Notes under the pieces: generated by a model
The model's database searches: none
The model's input: only the letters and a program-made list of their open reading frames with translations
Told to the model about the DNA's origin: nothing
From: DSSM01 sp964484125
GTDB lineage: Bacteria; Bacteroidota; Ignavibacteria; Tepidaquicellales; Tepidaquicellaceae
Direction of reading: 5' to 3'
DNA: 64,000 bases
Assembly: GCA_964484125.1 (NCBI GenBank)
Contig: CAZAEK010000001.1
Span: 62,001 to 126,000 of the forward strand
Position numbers and translations under genes: made by a program
Shown: piece after piece, positions 52,905 through 60,699 of the stretch
Layout: the number at the start of each line of letters is the position of its first letter
Numbering within the stretch: position 1 is the first letter of the stretch

Positions 52905-53019
52905 CTACTAACATACGACTCCCGACGGAGTCGGTAATAAGAACCCCGTCAGGGGTTCAATGTTTGTAGAAAAAAAATTCTAAAGACTGACCCCGTAGGG
53001 GTCATACGTTTGTAGAAAA
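52905..53019. repeat. Cluster of three related short palindromic repeat units
   Basis: Three units share a palindrome next to a TTTGTAGAAA-like tail. Unit 1 (52902-52933) is in inverted orientation: TTTCTACTAACATA then CGACTCC-CGAC-GGAGTCG. Unit 2 (52941-52972): GAACCCC-GTCA-GGGGTTC then TGTTTGTAGAAA. Unit 3 (52988-53018): TGACCCC-GTA-GGGGTCA then TACGTTTGTAGAAA. The arms are perfect within each unit, while the palindrome sequence differs between units. This looks like dispersed REP-like DNA, between two minus-strand genes. Confidence 0.8.
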
Positions 53020-53030
53020 CCGCGTTACAT

Positions 53031-53924
53031 TCACCGCAGCTGCTTTGTGCGTTTCCCCGGATCTATTCCGTGAGTTGTGCTGTTGAGTTCAATAAGATAA
53101 TCAAGTGTAGTCCATAGCGGCTTTGTCTTTGGAACGCAATCCTGCTTATAATACCACCAGAAATATCCGCCTATATATCCCGGAGTAGTAATATTCATTG
53201 AGTAATAGCGTGTCATATATTCCTTTTTCTTGTTTGCATTAGTAGTGCCACATTCCCCTATTCCAAGTTTTGAATTTTGGAATATCGTATGCAGACTGTC
53301 AAATACTACCTGCCAGTTTGGCTGATAATTATTGCAGTCATCTTCATAATATGAAACGAGTACATAATCAACCTGTGATTTAATCCTCGAAGGAATATTC
53401 TGAACTGTCCATCTGAACATCTCATTATTCGGATTTGACCAGCAGTTGTAATTATAATACAGAGTTAATGCAGTTTTTTTATTTGCGGCTTTTAGTATTC
53501 CGAATGCTGTATCTATTTTTGCAATTACGGAATCTTTATTTCCTAGCCATTCACCGTTAATTTCATTTGCAAATTCCCACAGGTCAACTTTTGTTCCGAA
53601 TGCATTTAGGTATTCGTTTACACGGGCTATCCATTGTTCCTTTGAGTATTGGTTGAAGTAATAGCTGTCGAGAAGTTCACCCATAATATATGCAACGCTG
53701 TCAATTGAATTAACTGCCTGAGTATAATTTGTTGCCGGCTGCCATTCATCAAATACTATACGAACTACCGGATTTTGATAATGAGAAGAAAGCGAGCCTA
53801 CTATAGATGACAGATTTCCGACATCATCAATTGTAACGCCCCAGAATTTATTGGGCAATGTATTTTGCGATGCTGCGGGGATGGAATATGCGAGCAGGAG
53901 GAGGAGTGCTGCGATATTTTTCAT
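53031..53924 (-). CDS. Secreted TIM-barrel glycosidase-like protein
   Basis: 297 residues with a signal peptide (IAALLLLLAYSIPAAS-Q). The body resembles clan GH-A glycosidases: WEFANEINGEWLG carries the Asn-Glu acid/base pair, and LGIGECGTTNANKK supplies a possible nucleophile Glu after beta strand 7; PGYIGGYFWWYYKQ resembles the aromatic strand 8. I cannot assign a GH family. The protein is shorter than most members. A short AATACTTATTT motif lies about 40 bases upstream of the start. It sits next to an exopolysaccharide operon, so a polysaccharide substrate is plausible but unproven. Confidence 0.6.
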   Translation of the reverse strand: MKNIAALLLLLAYSIPAASQNTLPNKFWGVTIDDVGNLSSIVGSLSSHYQNPVVRIVFDEWQPATNYTQAVNSIDSVAYIMGELLDSYYFNQYSKEQWIARVNEYLNAFGTKVDLWEFANEINGEWLGNKDSVIAKIDTAFGILKAANKKTALTLYYNYNCWSNPNNEMFRWTVQNIPSRIKSQVDYVLVSYYEDDCNNYQPNWQVVFDSLHTIFQNSKLGIGECGTTNANKKKEYMTRYYSMNITTPGYIGGYFWWYYKQDCVPKTKPLWTTLDYLIELNSTTHGIDPGKRTKQLR

Positions 53925-54031
53925 GTTGTAAGATATAAAAGAATTTTGAAATTGTAAAGTGAAATACTTATTTTTAGAAATTAATTAATTGCCGCAGATG
54001 GAAACTGATAGGAAGGGAAAGATGAAAAAAA

Positions 54032-54059
54032 GAACCCGGGAGTAAACTCAACCGGGTTC
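54032..54059 (-). terminator. Strong terminator of the exopolysaccharide operon
   Basis: GAACCCGG (54032-54039) pairs with CCGGGTTC (54052-54059) around a 12-base loop; on the minus strand it is followed by CTTTTTTTC. It lies about 50 bases after the CocE/PepX gene and closes the operon that begins at 59811. Confidence 0.88.
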
Positions 54060-54107
54060 GTGGGCTTGGGTTTGATAGTTAATTAAAGAACTATGAATCT
54101 AAACTTT

Positions 54108-56111
54108 TTACTTTACAAGTACCATTTTTTTGATTTCACGGAATTCAGAACCGGCTGTCAGCTGATAGAAGTAAACACCGGACGAATATTTTGAAGCATT
54201 CCATTGGTAATTATAAACTCCGGATGTTAAGTTTTGATTTACCAGGTTTGATACTTCTCTTCCCGTTATATCAAATATTTTTAATGTTACAAGTCCGTTA
54301 AATCCTGATGGCAGACTGAATGAAATATTAGTTACCGGATTAAACGGATTCGGATAATTCTGATTTAAAGAAAACTCTTCAGGTACTATGGATTCTGTTT
54401 CTTCCGAAGAGAATAATACAGGATTTGCTGTGTTAGATACAAACGGTAAATCAATATATGAATCCTTGAAATAAATTGTATTCGTTGCTTTTACCATGAC
54501 AGGAAGTACATAAGGATTTGTGTTAAGGAATACTGTATCTTCCGGGGTTCTGTCCAGATTAGTCGCAACTATTCTGATTTTATTTCCTGCCTTGAATATA
54601 TGTGCACGTGATTGTCCTTCAAATGTTGTAATCTTTGTCTGATTCGTTGTATAATTTCTGTCTGTGTAATTTAATCTCGAAACAAAATATTGTTTACCAT
54701 CAGGTGTTACTTCAAAAATCTGGAAATTATATTGTGGTAGATTTGCGCTGCTTTTATATCTTAACTGGATTTTCGGAATACCAACCATCTTTAAATCCTG
54801 TGTTAAAGTAGTTGAAGTGAATGGTCTTTTGGAAATTTTAAATTTATTATTGAAATTCGTTCCTTTAAACTCATCCCATATTGCCTGTTGTAAAGTATAA
54901 TTTGTAGCAACGCTGTTTGCGAAAGTTGTATTTGCTGTATTATTTGTATTTCCTGTTGGGGTTAATCTTGCGTTACTGTTGAAATATAATCTTGTTACAC
55001 CTGAACCTGCCGGTGGAAATACATCTGTACTATCATGAACAAAACTCCACATTACTCCGTTTTTCGGGAATGAGGAATACGCAAAATGATATTTCGGTCT
55101 TGTTTCAAATCCCTGCGGTATTCTCCAGAGATATTCGTAATACCATTCATTAAAGAATCCCATGTGCCATTGATTCTCTGTTTCAGATATATCACCTCCA
55201 TGCCCCATTACAGCGCCGAAGTATGCTCTGTGTGGTTTTCCCTGAAGTTTTACAAGACTTCTTATGTTTCCCGAAGCATTAAAGAAGTAGTCCTGCCAGC
55301 TGTTTTCCAGTAAAATGGGAATATTCAGATTCTGTACCAGATTATCAAAATTTCTTCCGATTGGCATCCAGTATGCAAGCGAATCCCATTTATCGTTTTT
55401 TGTACCGGTTTGATATACCCATTGTTCCATTGCTGTAACAAGAGGATTATATCTTGCTGAATCCGGTGTATATGATATTGTCCATAGATAAGACATTTTT
55501 ACTGAACCGTTTTCAGTCCAGCTTGTTGCAAATTCCGGTGAAGTAACAGACGAAATGATAGCGGCAACGTTCATCCCTCTTAATGCCGCAATATAAGGAA
55601 GTGTTCCACCCTGTGAACCGCCCATTATAAGTATTTTTGTTGTATCAAGACCAACTGTATCTGCTTTGATGTAATTAACAAGTTCTATTAGGTCATCTGC
55701 CTCAAGTGTTGACATAAGATTTGAAAGACCTGTTGAATTACCCTGACCTCTTACAGAATAAGTGTAAACAACATAACCATAAGCCGCCTGTGCTGATGCA
55801 AAATGCGCAAGTGTTTCTTTTCTGTCACCATAGCCGTGAACCATTATTACGCATGGGTATCCATCAGGTAAATATGGATTCGGCTCGCTTGGATAGAATT
55901 TTGCTGCATCCATCTCTGCACCGTCTCTGAGAATTATTTTAAAATCCTGGTTAATCACATACGGCGCCATCATACCGTTTTGATATGTAGATGGTAATTT
56001 TGTAAATTCATACCTGTTAAAATTTGCCGGCCTTTTTATCTGTGAAAAAGCAGAGCCGGTCATTATAACAAGTAAGGTTAAAAGTAAGAAATGTTTGATT
56101 TTAATTTTCAT
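54108..56111 (-). CDS. T9SS-secreted CocE/PepX-family hydrolase
   Basis: 667 residues. Signal peptide (hydrophobic about 8-21; cleavage near AFS-QI), then an alpha/beta hydrolase with VMVHGYGDRKETLAHF, IMGGSQGGTLPYIAAL (nucleophile Ser in GGSQGG), ENSWQDYFFNASGN (Asp) and GAVMGHGGDISETE (His). The C-terminal beta-domain is that of PepX/CocE X-Pro dipeptidyl peptidases. It ends with LNQNYPNPFNPVTNISFSLP and SGVYFYQLTAG, a T9SS sorting domain. It follows wecB by 17 bases in the same operon, which is unexpected for a peptidase; the true substrate might be an ester or acyl group on the polysaccharide. Confidence 0.88.
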   Translation of the reverse strand: MKIKIKHFLLLTLLVIMTGSAFSQIKRPANFNRYEFTKLPSTYQNGMMAPYVINQDFKIILRDGAEMDAAKFYPSEPNPYLPDGYPCVIMVHGYGDRKETLAHFASAQAAYGYVVYTYSVRGQGNSTGLSNLMSTLEADDLIELVNYIKADTVGLDTTKILIMGGSQGGTLPYIAALRGMNVAAIISSVTSPEFATSWTENGSVKMSYLWTISYTPDSARYNPLVTAMEQWVYQTGTKNDKWDSLAYWMPIGRNFDNLVQNLNIPILLENSWQDYFFNASGNIRSLVKLQGKPHRAYFGAVMGHGGDISETENQWHMGFFNEWYYEYLWRIPQGFETRPKYHFAYSSFPKNGVMWSFVHDSTDVFPPAGSGVTRLYFNSNARLTPTGNTNNTANTTFANSVATNYTLQQAIWDEFKGTNFNNKFKISKRPFTSTTLTQDLKMVGIPKIQLRYKSSANLPQYNFQIFEVTPDGKQYFVSRLNYTDRNYTTNQTKITTFEGQSRAHIFKAGNKIRIVATNLDRTPEDTVFLNTNPYVLPVMVKATNTIYFKDSYIDLPFVSNTANPVLFSSEETESIVPEEFSLNQNYPNPFNPVTNISFSLPSGFNGLVTLKIFDITGREVSNLVNQNLTSGVYNYQWNASKYSSGVYFYQLTAGSEFREIKKMVLVK

Positions 56112-56128
56112 TATTTTATTTATTTAAT

Positions 56129-57286
56129 TTACAATTTATAGAAAGTTTTAAGTACTTCGTAAATCTGTTCACTTGTAGTTCCGTCTCCGTAAGTGTAATC
56201 AAATTCACTTGTATTTTTTGATTTATATTCTTCAGCATGTTTCAGGAAATCATTGACATTATTGATATCGAAAGTTAATAACTTTGCATTTTTATCAAGA
56301 ACTTCTGGTCTTTCGGTAACTTTCCTCATTACTCCGCATGGTATGTTGAAGAATAATGATTCCTCCTGCAGACCGCCTGAATCTGTAAGAATAATTTCAC
56401 TGTTTCTTACAAGACCGAGCATTTCGAAATAATCGTGTACCGGTTCTTTTATTTTTAATTTTTCCGGATATTTACCGCCAAATACCGAATTGAATCTGTC
56501 TTTTACAAGAGGATTAGGATGTATTATATGAAGTATATCTTCATCAACTAAACCGTCAGTAATAACGTTATTAAGGATAGTAGCATACTTAGATACATTA
56601 TCCCAATTTTCTCGTCTGTGAAGCGTACTGAGTAAGTAGTTGTCATATTTAGGTTCCTTTATTTTATTTTCTTTAATTAAGTAAATTATTGCGTCGTTAA
56701 TTGTATTTCCGACTATGTAATTTTTCTTTGGTGAAATTCCCTCACGGACCAGGTTATCATAGCTGATATGAGTTGGACAGAAATTTAAAGATGATGCGCG
56801 TCCTATTGACTCTCTGAAAAACTCTTCCGGGAATGGATTCTGATGGTCAAAAGTCCTTAATCCTGCTTCTACGTGTATTACAGGAATCTCATTAAGGAAT
56901 CCCCAGATGGCTCCGCTGTATGCAGAAGCTGTATCTCCCTGGACAATTATTCCGGCAATATCTTTTTTACTGATTATTGCTGCAGGTGAGTTAAATTTCT
57001 CAGTCAGCTTATTCATCAAATGAGCATTAAGTTGATTCAAGTCTGTAGAGCGGTTTGGAATCTGTTCAATTGTTATGTCATCTTCAATTCCAATATGTTC
57101 AAGTACATCACCGGATATTTTCTGCTGGCATGTATTTACAAGAACCGGAAAAAATTCTTCCGAATTTTTCAGGATTCTGTAAAGTATGAACAACTTGATA
57201 ATTTCCGGTCTTGTTCCGAATACCAATAGTATCACTTTCTTGTGTTTGTTTTGCCCGAGAGATTGTAAGTTTTTTGAGAGTTCCAT
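56129..57286 (-). CDS. wecB: UDP-N-acetylglucosamine 2-epimerase (non-hydrolysing)
   Basis: 385 residues. Makes UDP-ManNAc from UDP-GlcNAc. VLLVFGTRPEIIKLFILYR near the N-terminus, VQGDTASAYSGAIWGFL, HVEAGLRTFDHQNPFPEEFF and LTDSGGLQEESLFFNIPCGV are the family motifs (the His-Val-Glu-Ala-Gly-Leu-Arg-Thr and Asp-Ser-Gly-Gly-x-Gln-Glu-Glu segments). UDP-ManNAc is the donor for ManNAc polysaccharides, which fits the adjacent NfrB-like glycosyltransferase 33 bases upstream. No wecC is nearby, so ManNAcA is not indicated. Confidence 0.94.
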   Translation of the reverse strand: MELSKNLQSLGQNKHKKVILLVFGTRPEIIKLFILYRILKNSEEFFPVLVNTCQQKISGDVLEHIGIEDDITIEQIPNRSTDLNQLNAHLMNKLTEKFNSPAAIISKKDIAGIIVQGDTASAYSGAIWGFLNEIPVIHVEAGLRTFDHQNPFPEEFFRESIGRASSLNFCPTHISYDNLVREGISPKKNYIVGNTINDAIIYLIKENKIKEPKYDNYLLSTLHRRENWDNVSKYATILNNVITDGLVDEDILHIIHPNPLVKDRFNSVFGGKYPEKLKIKEPVHDYFEMLGLVRNSEIILTDSGGLQEESLFFNIPCGVMRKVTERPEVLDKNAKLLTFDINNVNDFLKHAEEYKSKNTSEFDYTYGDGTTSEQIYEVLKTFYKL

Positions 57287-57319
57287 AAGTTTTTTTTGTT
57301 TTTATAAAAATTCTATTTA

Positions 57320-58774
57320 TTAATAATGGTCGGTTTTATCCCAGACCAATGTTTTATTTGCTCCTTTTACTGCAAAAAATACTTTAATTGCCCTTAATGA
57401 CGCAAAGAAATTTACAACGTTATCAACAAATAATCTTCCAACGCTGAATATTGCATATCGAGGTCCATACCATTTATTTGTAAAGTGTATTCTGTGAAAA
57501 ATTCTTATTGCTAAAAATATCATAGCTGAAAGTAATGAATAAAACAGTGTCGAATTTGTATCAATAATAGGTATTAATACATCAAGACTCAGATTTTCAT
57601 CAATTACATAGAGTAAACAATAAAGAAAAAACAGAGTTGATGTTAAAAGGAATAAGTTGGTAAATAACCCTTTCCTGTCTCTGAGCAGGAAGTAACGTGT
57701 AATTAAATTTCCCTGCCATTTATGAATTTTCCAGTTTTGAAGGTTGATGCCTGCAATCCAGCGGGAGCGCTGTTTTACTGCCGGCCAGAAAGCATTCGGA
57801 AAATATCCTTTTGTTGCAATAATATCGCCGAGTTTATCTTCCTTAAACATAAGATTTACAAAGAATACTTTAAACCCGAGTTTATGAAGTTTCAAACCAA
57901 GTTCATAATCTTCAGTCAGATTTCCGTCATTGAATATTCTGAACTTCTCTTCTGTTGGTCCTATAATATAAGCTATGTTGTCATTATTTTCTTTTTCATT
58001 TATTTGTCTTTCAGTTACGGGTGCAAATTTCTTCAGTACATCGAGATAGTTTCTGTCCCAGTCTTCCATATAGTAAAATACTTTTCTGTTAAATGCCATT
58101 CCTGTTCCGGCAAATGGTACAAATGAACCCAGTGCCTGACGTACTATTACATCCTTTGTGTGTACTTCTGCAAAGGCATCGCAGTATGTTCTGTGGAAAA
58201 GACGTCCGACTTCACTTTTTATCGGAACTACAGGAATCTGAACTGCATCGTATCCCTTGTGCATGATGAGATAATTGTATAGCTTCATTGACAAAGGATG
58301 TATAAAATCTTCAGAATCATGTATAAGTATTACTCCAAAATCTCCGTATTGCTCTTCATAAGTTTTAATACAACGATATGCATTGTTCAGGTTATCAGCT
58401 TTTGATGTAGGTCCGTTTTTCGGATTTACAGCCATTATTACTCGCGGATCGTTATCTGAATATTTTCTTACTTCTGCAATTGTTTTTTCGTCATTCTGAT
58501 ATACTGCAACAAATATTCTGTAATTTTTATATTTCAGATTTCTTAGTGCAAGATTGATTGTCCTTCCTATAACATCATATTCCATCCAGCATCCTATAAT
58601 CAGTGCTATTGGTTTTTCCTTCGCCTCGTTTATTTCACTTAATGAAGGAAGTTCACGTGAATATCTCTTTTTAAACCACCAGTATGAGATATCAATGAAC
58701 AAATCATCAAGTCCGCTGAGGATGATGACTAAAGCAACTGCCCATAATAAAATATTTAGTATTTCAAGAATCAT
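57320..58774 (-). CDS. NfrB-like membrane glycosyltransferase (family 2)
   Basis: 484 residues. N-terminal membrane helix, then a GT2 domain with PIALIIGCWMEYDVIGRTI, IFVAVYQNDEKT, ILIHDSEDFIHP (metal-binding acidic motif, Asp153-Asp156), NLTEDYELGLKLHKLG and WPAVKQRSRWIAGINLQNW (QxxRW), followed by about four more hydrophobic segments. The 'IHDSED' and 'EDYELG' signatures match NfrB, the E. coli glycosyltransferase for the phage N4 receptor polysaccharide. E. coli NfrB is about 745 residues and carries a C-terminal c-di-GMP-binding MshEN domain; that domain is absent here. It overlaps the gene upstream by four bases (ATGA) and precedes wecB. Confidence 0.88.
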   Translation of the reverse strand: MILEILNILLWAVALVIILSGLDDLFIDISYWWFKKRYSRELPSLSEINEAKEKPIALIIGCWMEYDVIGRTINLALRNLKYKNYRIFVAVYQNDEKTIAEVRKYSDNDPRVIMAVNPKNGPTSKADNLNNAYRCIKTYEEQYGDFGVILIHDSEDFIHPLSMKLYNYLIMHKGYDAVQIPVVPIKSEVGRLFHRTYCDAFAEVHTKDVIVRQALGSFVPFAGTGMAFNRKVFYYMEDWDRNYLDVLKKFAPVTERQINEKENNDNIAYIIGPTEEKFRIFNDGNLTEDYELGLKLHKLGFKVFFVNLMFKEDKLGDIIATKGYFPNAFWPAVKQRSRWIAGINLQNWKIHKWQGNLITRYFLLRDRKGLFTNLFLLTSTLFFLYCLLYVIDENLSLDVLIPIIDTNSTLFYSLLSAMIFLAIRIFHRIHFTNKWYGPRYAIFSVGRLFVDNVVNFFASLRAIKVFFAVKGANKTLVWDKTDHY

Positions 58775-59811
58775 AGGAATTTATAAAAATTAAATAATAA
58801 TCCTGCTTTAATTTGGAAAGAAGATGATTTTTCCTGCTGTAAATAGCTTTTTTGTGTTCCTTCTATAAAAATATATGGAGCATATATTGTCCTGATTTGT
58901 AATCCTGCTCCACCGCCGACTTCAAGAAAATTATTATAATCAAATCCTTTACTATCTAATAACATTTGTTCTACTATATAAATTTCAAAATTAAGCGATT
59001 TTGCAAGCGGATATGCAGAAATCTGCCTTCCTTTTAGCTGAAAGAAAAAGTTCTCAAATTTGTGGTCATAAAGTAATGCTGAATATACATCCATATAAAG
59101 ATTCTGTCCTGATTTAAGCTTTGATGGACCTGTTAAATTATCATAGTCTCCGAATTTATCTGAAAAAGTAAGTATCGGTTTAAAATTAAACTTACTATCC
59201 TTATCATCTATTTTCCTGACATAACCGCCCCTTACTTCCAGACTTAAGAAATAAAAGAAATTATACTTTACAAAAGCTCCTGCTTCAACATACCGGTCAT
59301 TATAAATTTCACCCGGTTGAGATTTTGTGTCTAAATATGTATCAAAATATGGTCCTGCATAGAAATTCGTAGCAAAATTATAATTATATCTTGTTATTAC
59401 ATTTATTATTGTATTATGCTGATATGAATCGTAAGCATCGTATGAATAAAGGTCCAGAAAATTATTTTTATATTCTCCGGTATTGAGCATAAAATATATT
59501 TCTTTTTCTGCACGGTTTTTTTCTTCACTATCTTTTGAGCGTAATTTTACATATCTGAAATATTCCAGAGATTTTTCTATGTTCCCTGTCTGCTTATAAT
59601 TATAAGCAAGTTGCATTGCAATTTTTGTAGCGGAAGGATTTAATTTAAGATAATCAGAGAAAATGAAATTAGCACTATCGAGTTTATTTTCCCTCATTAG
59701 TGAATAAGCATAATCCAGGTCTGGCATTTTCTCCTGTGATTCTGCTTCATTTTGTCCTGTCATCATGATGGCTAAGACCATCATTACTAATATTTTAAAT
59801 TTTAATTTCAA
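58771..59811 (-). CDS. TPR / outer-membrane beta-barrel protein (minimal NfrA-like)
   Basis: 346 residues. A signal peptide (about 1-25) and a short TPR region (about 30-105: YSLMRENKLDSANFIFSDYL, AMQLAYNYKQTGNIEKSLEY) are followed by a beta-strand-rich part (about 120-346) with repeated aromatic strands and C-terminal aromatic residues (AGLLFNFYKFL), as in the NfrA/YaiO C-terminal barrels. NfrA of E. coli (about 990 residues) is the outer-membrane exporter of the NfrB polysaccharide; this would be a reduced version. First gene of the operon, coupled to the glycosyltransferase gene. Confidence 0.72.
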   Translation of the reverse strand: MKLKFKILVMMVLAIMMTGQNEAESQEKMPDLDYAYSLMRENKLDSANFIFSDYLKLNPSATKIAMQLAYNYKQTGNIEKSLEYFRYVKLRSKDSEEKNRAEKEIYFMLNTGEYKNNFLDLYSYDAYDSYQHNTIINVITRYNYNFATNFYAGPYFDTYLDTKSQPGEIYNDRYVEAGAFVKYNFFYFLSLEVRGGYVRKIDDKDSKFNFKPILTFSDKFGDYDNLTGPSKLKSGQNLYMDVYSALLYDHKFENFFFQLKGRQISAYPLAKSLNFEIYIVEQMLLDSKGFDYNNFLEVGGGAGLQIRTIYAPYIFIEGTQKSYLQQEKSSSFQIKAGLLFNFYKFL

Positions 59812-59898
59812 ATTCTTTAATTAACTTGTTACAAAAATGGTATAAATATCTGCTATAAACAATTGGCACTTATGCTGAATTTTAACTGTAGTTAGTAT

Positions 59899-59925
59899 TA
59901 CTTAGCACTAAGTATTTTTACTTAA
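59899..59925. promoter_or_regulatory. Divergent promoter region with nested inverted repeats
   Basis: The 168 bases between the exopolysaccharide operon and the kinase-like gene contain TACTTAG-CA-CTAAGTA (59899-59914), a perfect 7-bp inverted repeat, directly followed by a second pair AAGTA-TTTT-TACTT (59911-59924) and, further on, AAATAAGTA. The sites are candidates for binding by the LuxR-type regulator encoded alongside. Confidence 0.35.
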
Positions 59926-59979
59926 ATTGATAAATAAGTATAAAATAAGTAGTAAAAAAGTGTAATTTAAAGATTATTT

Positions 59980-60699
59980 TTGTATAATGTTAATTTAATC
60001 ATAAATGCTTTGTCAGAGATAAAAATACATCGGGATATAGACAGTTTACTGTCTCAGAAATTAATAGAAGTACAGGACGCAGAGCGTGAGAGAATCGCAA
60101 TTGATTTGAACGAGGTAGTAAATCAGATATTATATGCGGCTAAACTCCGAATAGAGCTTACATTGCAGACTCTCAAAGAAAAAACAGGGCTTGAAGTCTT
60201 TGATGAAATAGAAGAATCAGGGCATTTACTCGAAAAAGGTATTGTGGAAATCAGAAAAATTTCCGGAAACCTTATTCCTGATTCAATTTTAAATCTCGGA
60301 GTAATTCCGTCTATGAATAACCTTATTGAAGCTTATTCAAATGGCAATGGAAGAAAAATTAAATTAAATATTAACAATTTTAATAAAAGATTCGACCGCG
60401 AAAAGGAAATTTCAATTTACCGGATAATTGAAACATATCTTAATCTATCGGGACGTCATTTTAAGGCGGTAAACATTTCTGTTGATATGAAAATAGAATT
60501 AGATTATATTACAATATCGCTTGAAAATGATGGAGATATTACTGCAATAGAAGAAGCAAAAGAAGAATATAGAAAGAACAACATCAAAGTAGGATTAGGA
60601 GAGATTAAGCGGAGAGTATTATCGCAGAGCGGCAATATAAAAATTAATACCGCTGACGATAAAAAACTTAAGATTTATATAACTATTCCGGTTAAATAA
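59980..60699 (+). CDS. Degenerate NarL-type histidine kinase (phospho-acceptor His replaced by Asn)
   Basis: 239 residues. The HisKA_3 dimerisation helix is plain: VQDAERERIAIDLNEVVNQI, in which the normal E-L-H-D reads D-L-N-E, so Asn44 stands at the phospho-acceptor position. The HATPase domain has a recognisable N-box (ETYLN) and GLGEIKRRVLSQSGNIKI, but the G-box is weak (LENDGDITA). There is no sensory or membrane segment, and the TTG start has no good Shine-Dalgarno sequence, so the N-terminus is uncertain. Autophosphorylation seems impossible, which suggests a scaffold or modulator for the regulator next to it (stop TAA touches that TTG start). Confidence 0.8.
   Translation: MYNVNLIINALSEIKIHRDIDSLLSQKLIEVQDAERERIAIDLNEVVNQILYAAKLRIELTLQTLKEKTGLEVFDEIEESGHLLEKGIVEIRKISGNLIPDSILNLGVIPSMNNLIEAYSNGNGRKIKLNINNFNKRFDREKEISIYRIIETYLNLSGRHFKAVNISVDMKIELDYITISLENDGDITAIEEAKEEYRKNNIKVGLGEIKRRVLSQSGNIKINTADDKKLKIYITIPVK

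Noticed and set aside
52902..53019. CRISPR-like array
   Set aside because: Only three units, the palindromes differ from each other, one is inverted and spacers are not uniform; no cas gene nearby.
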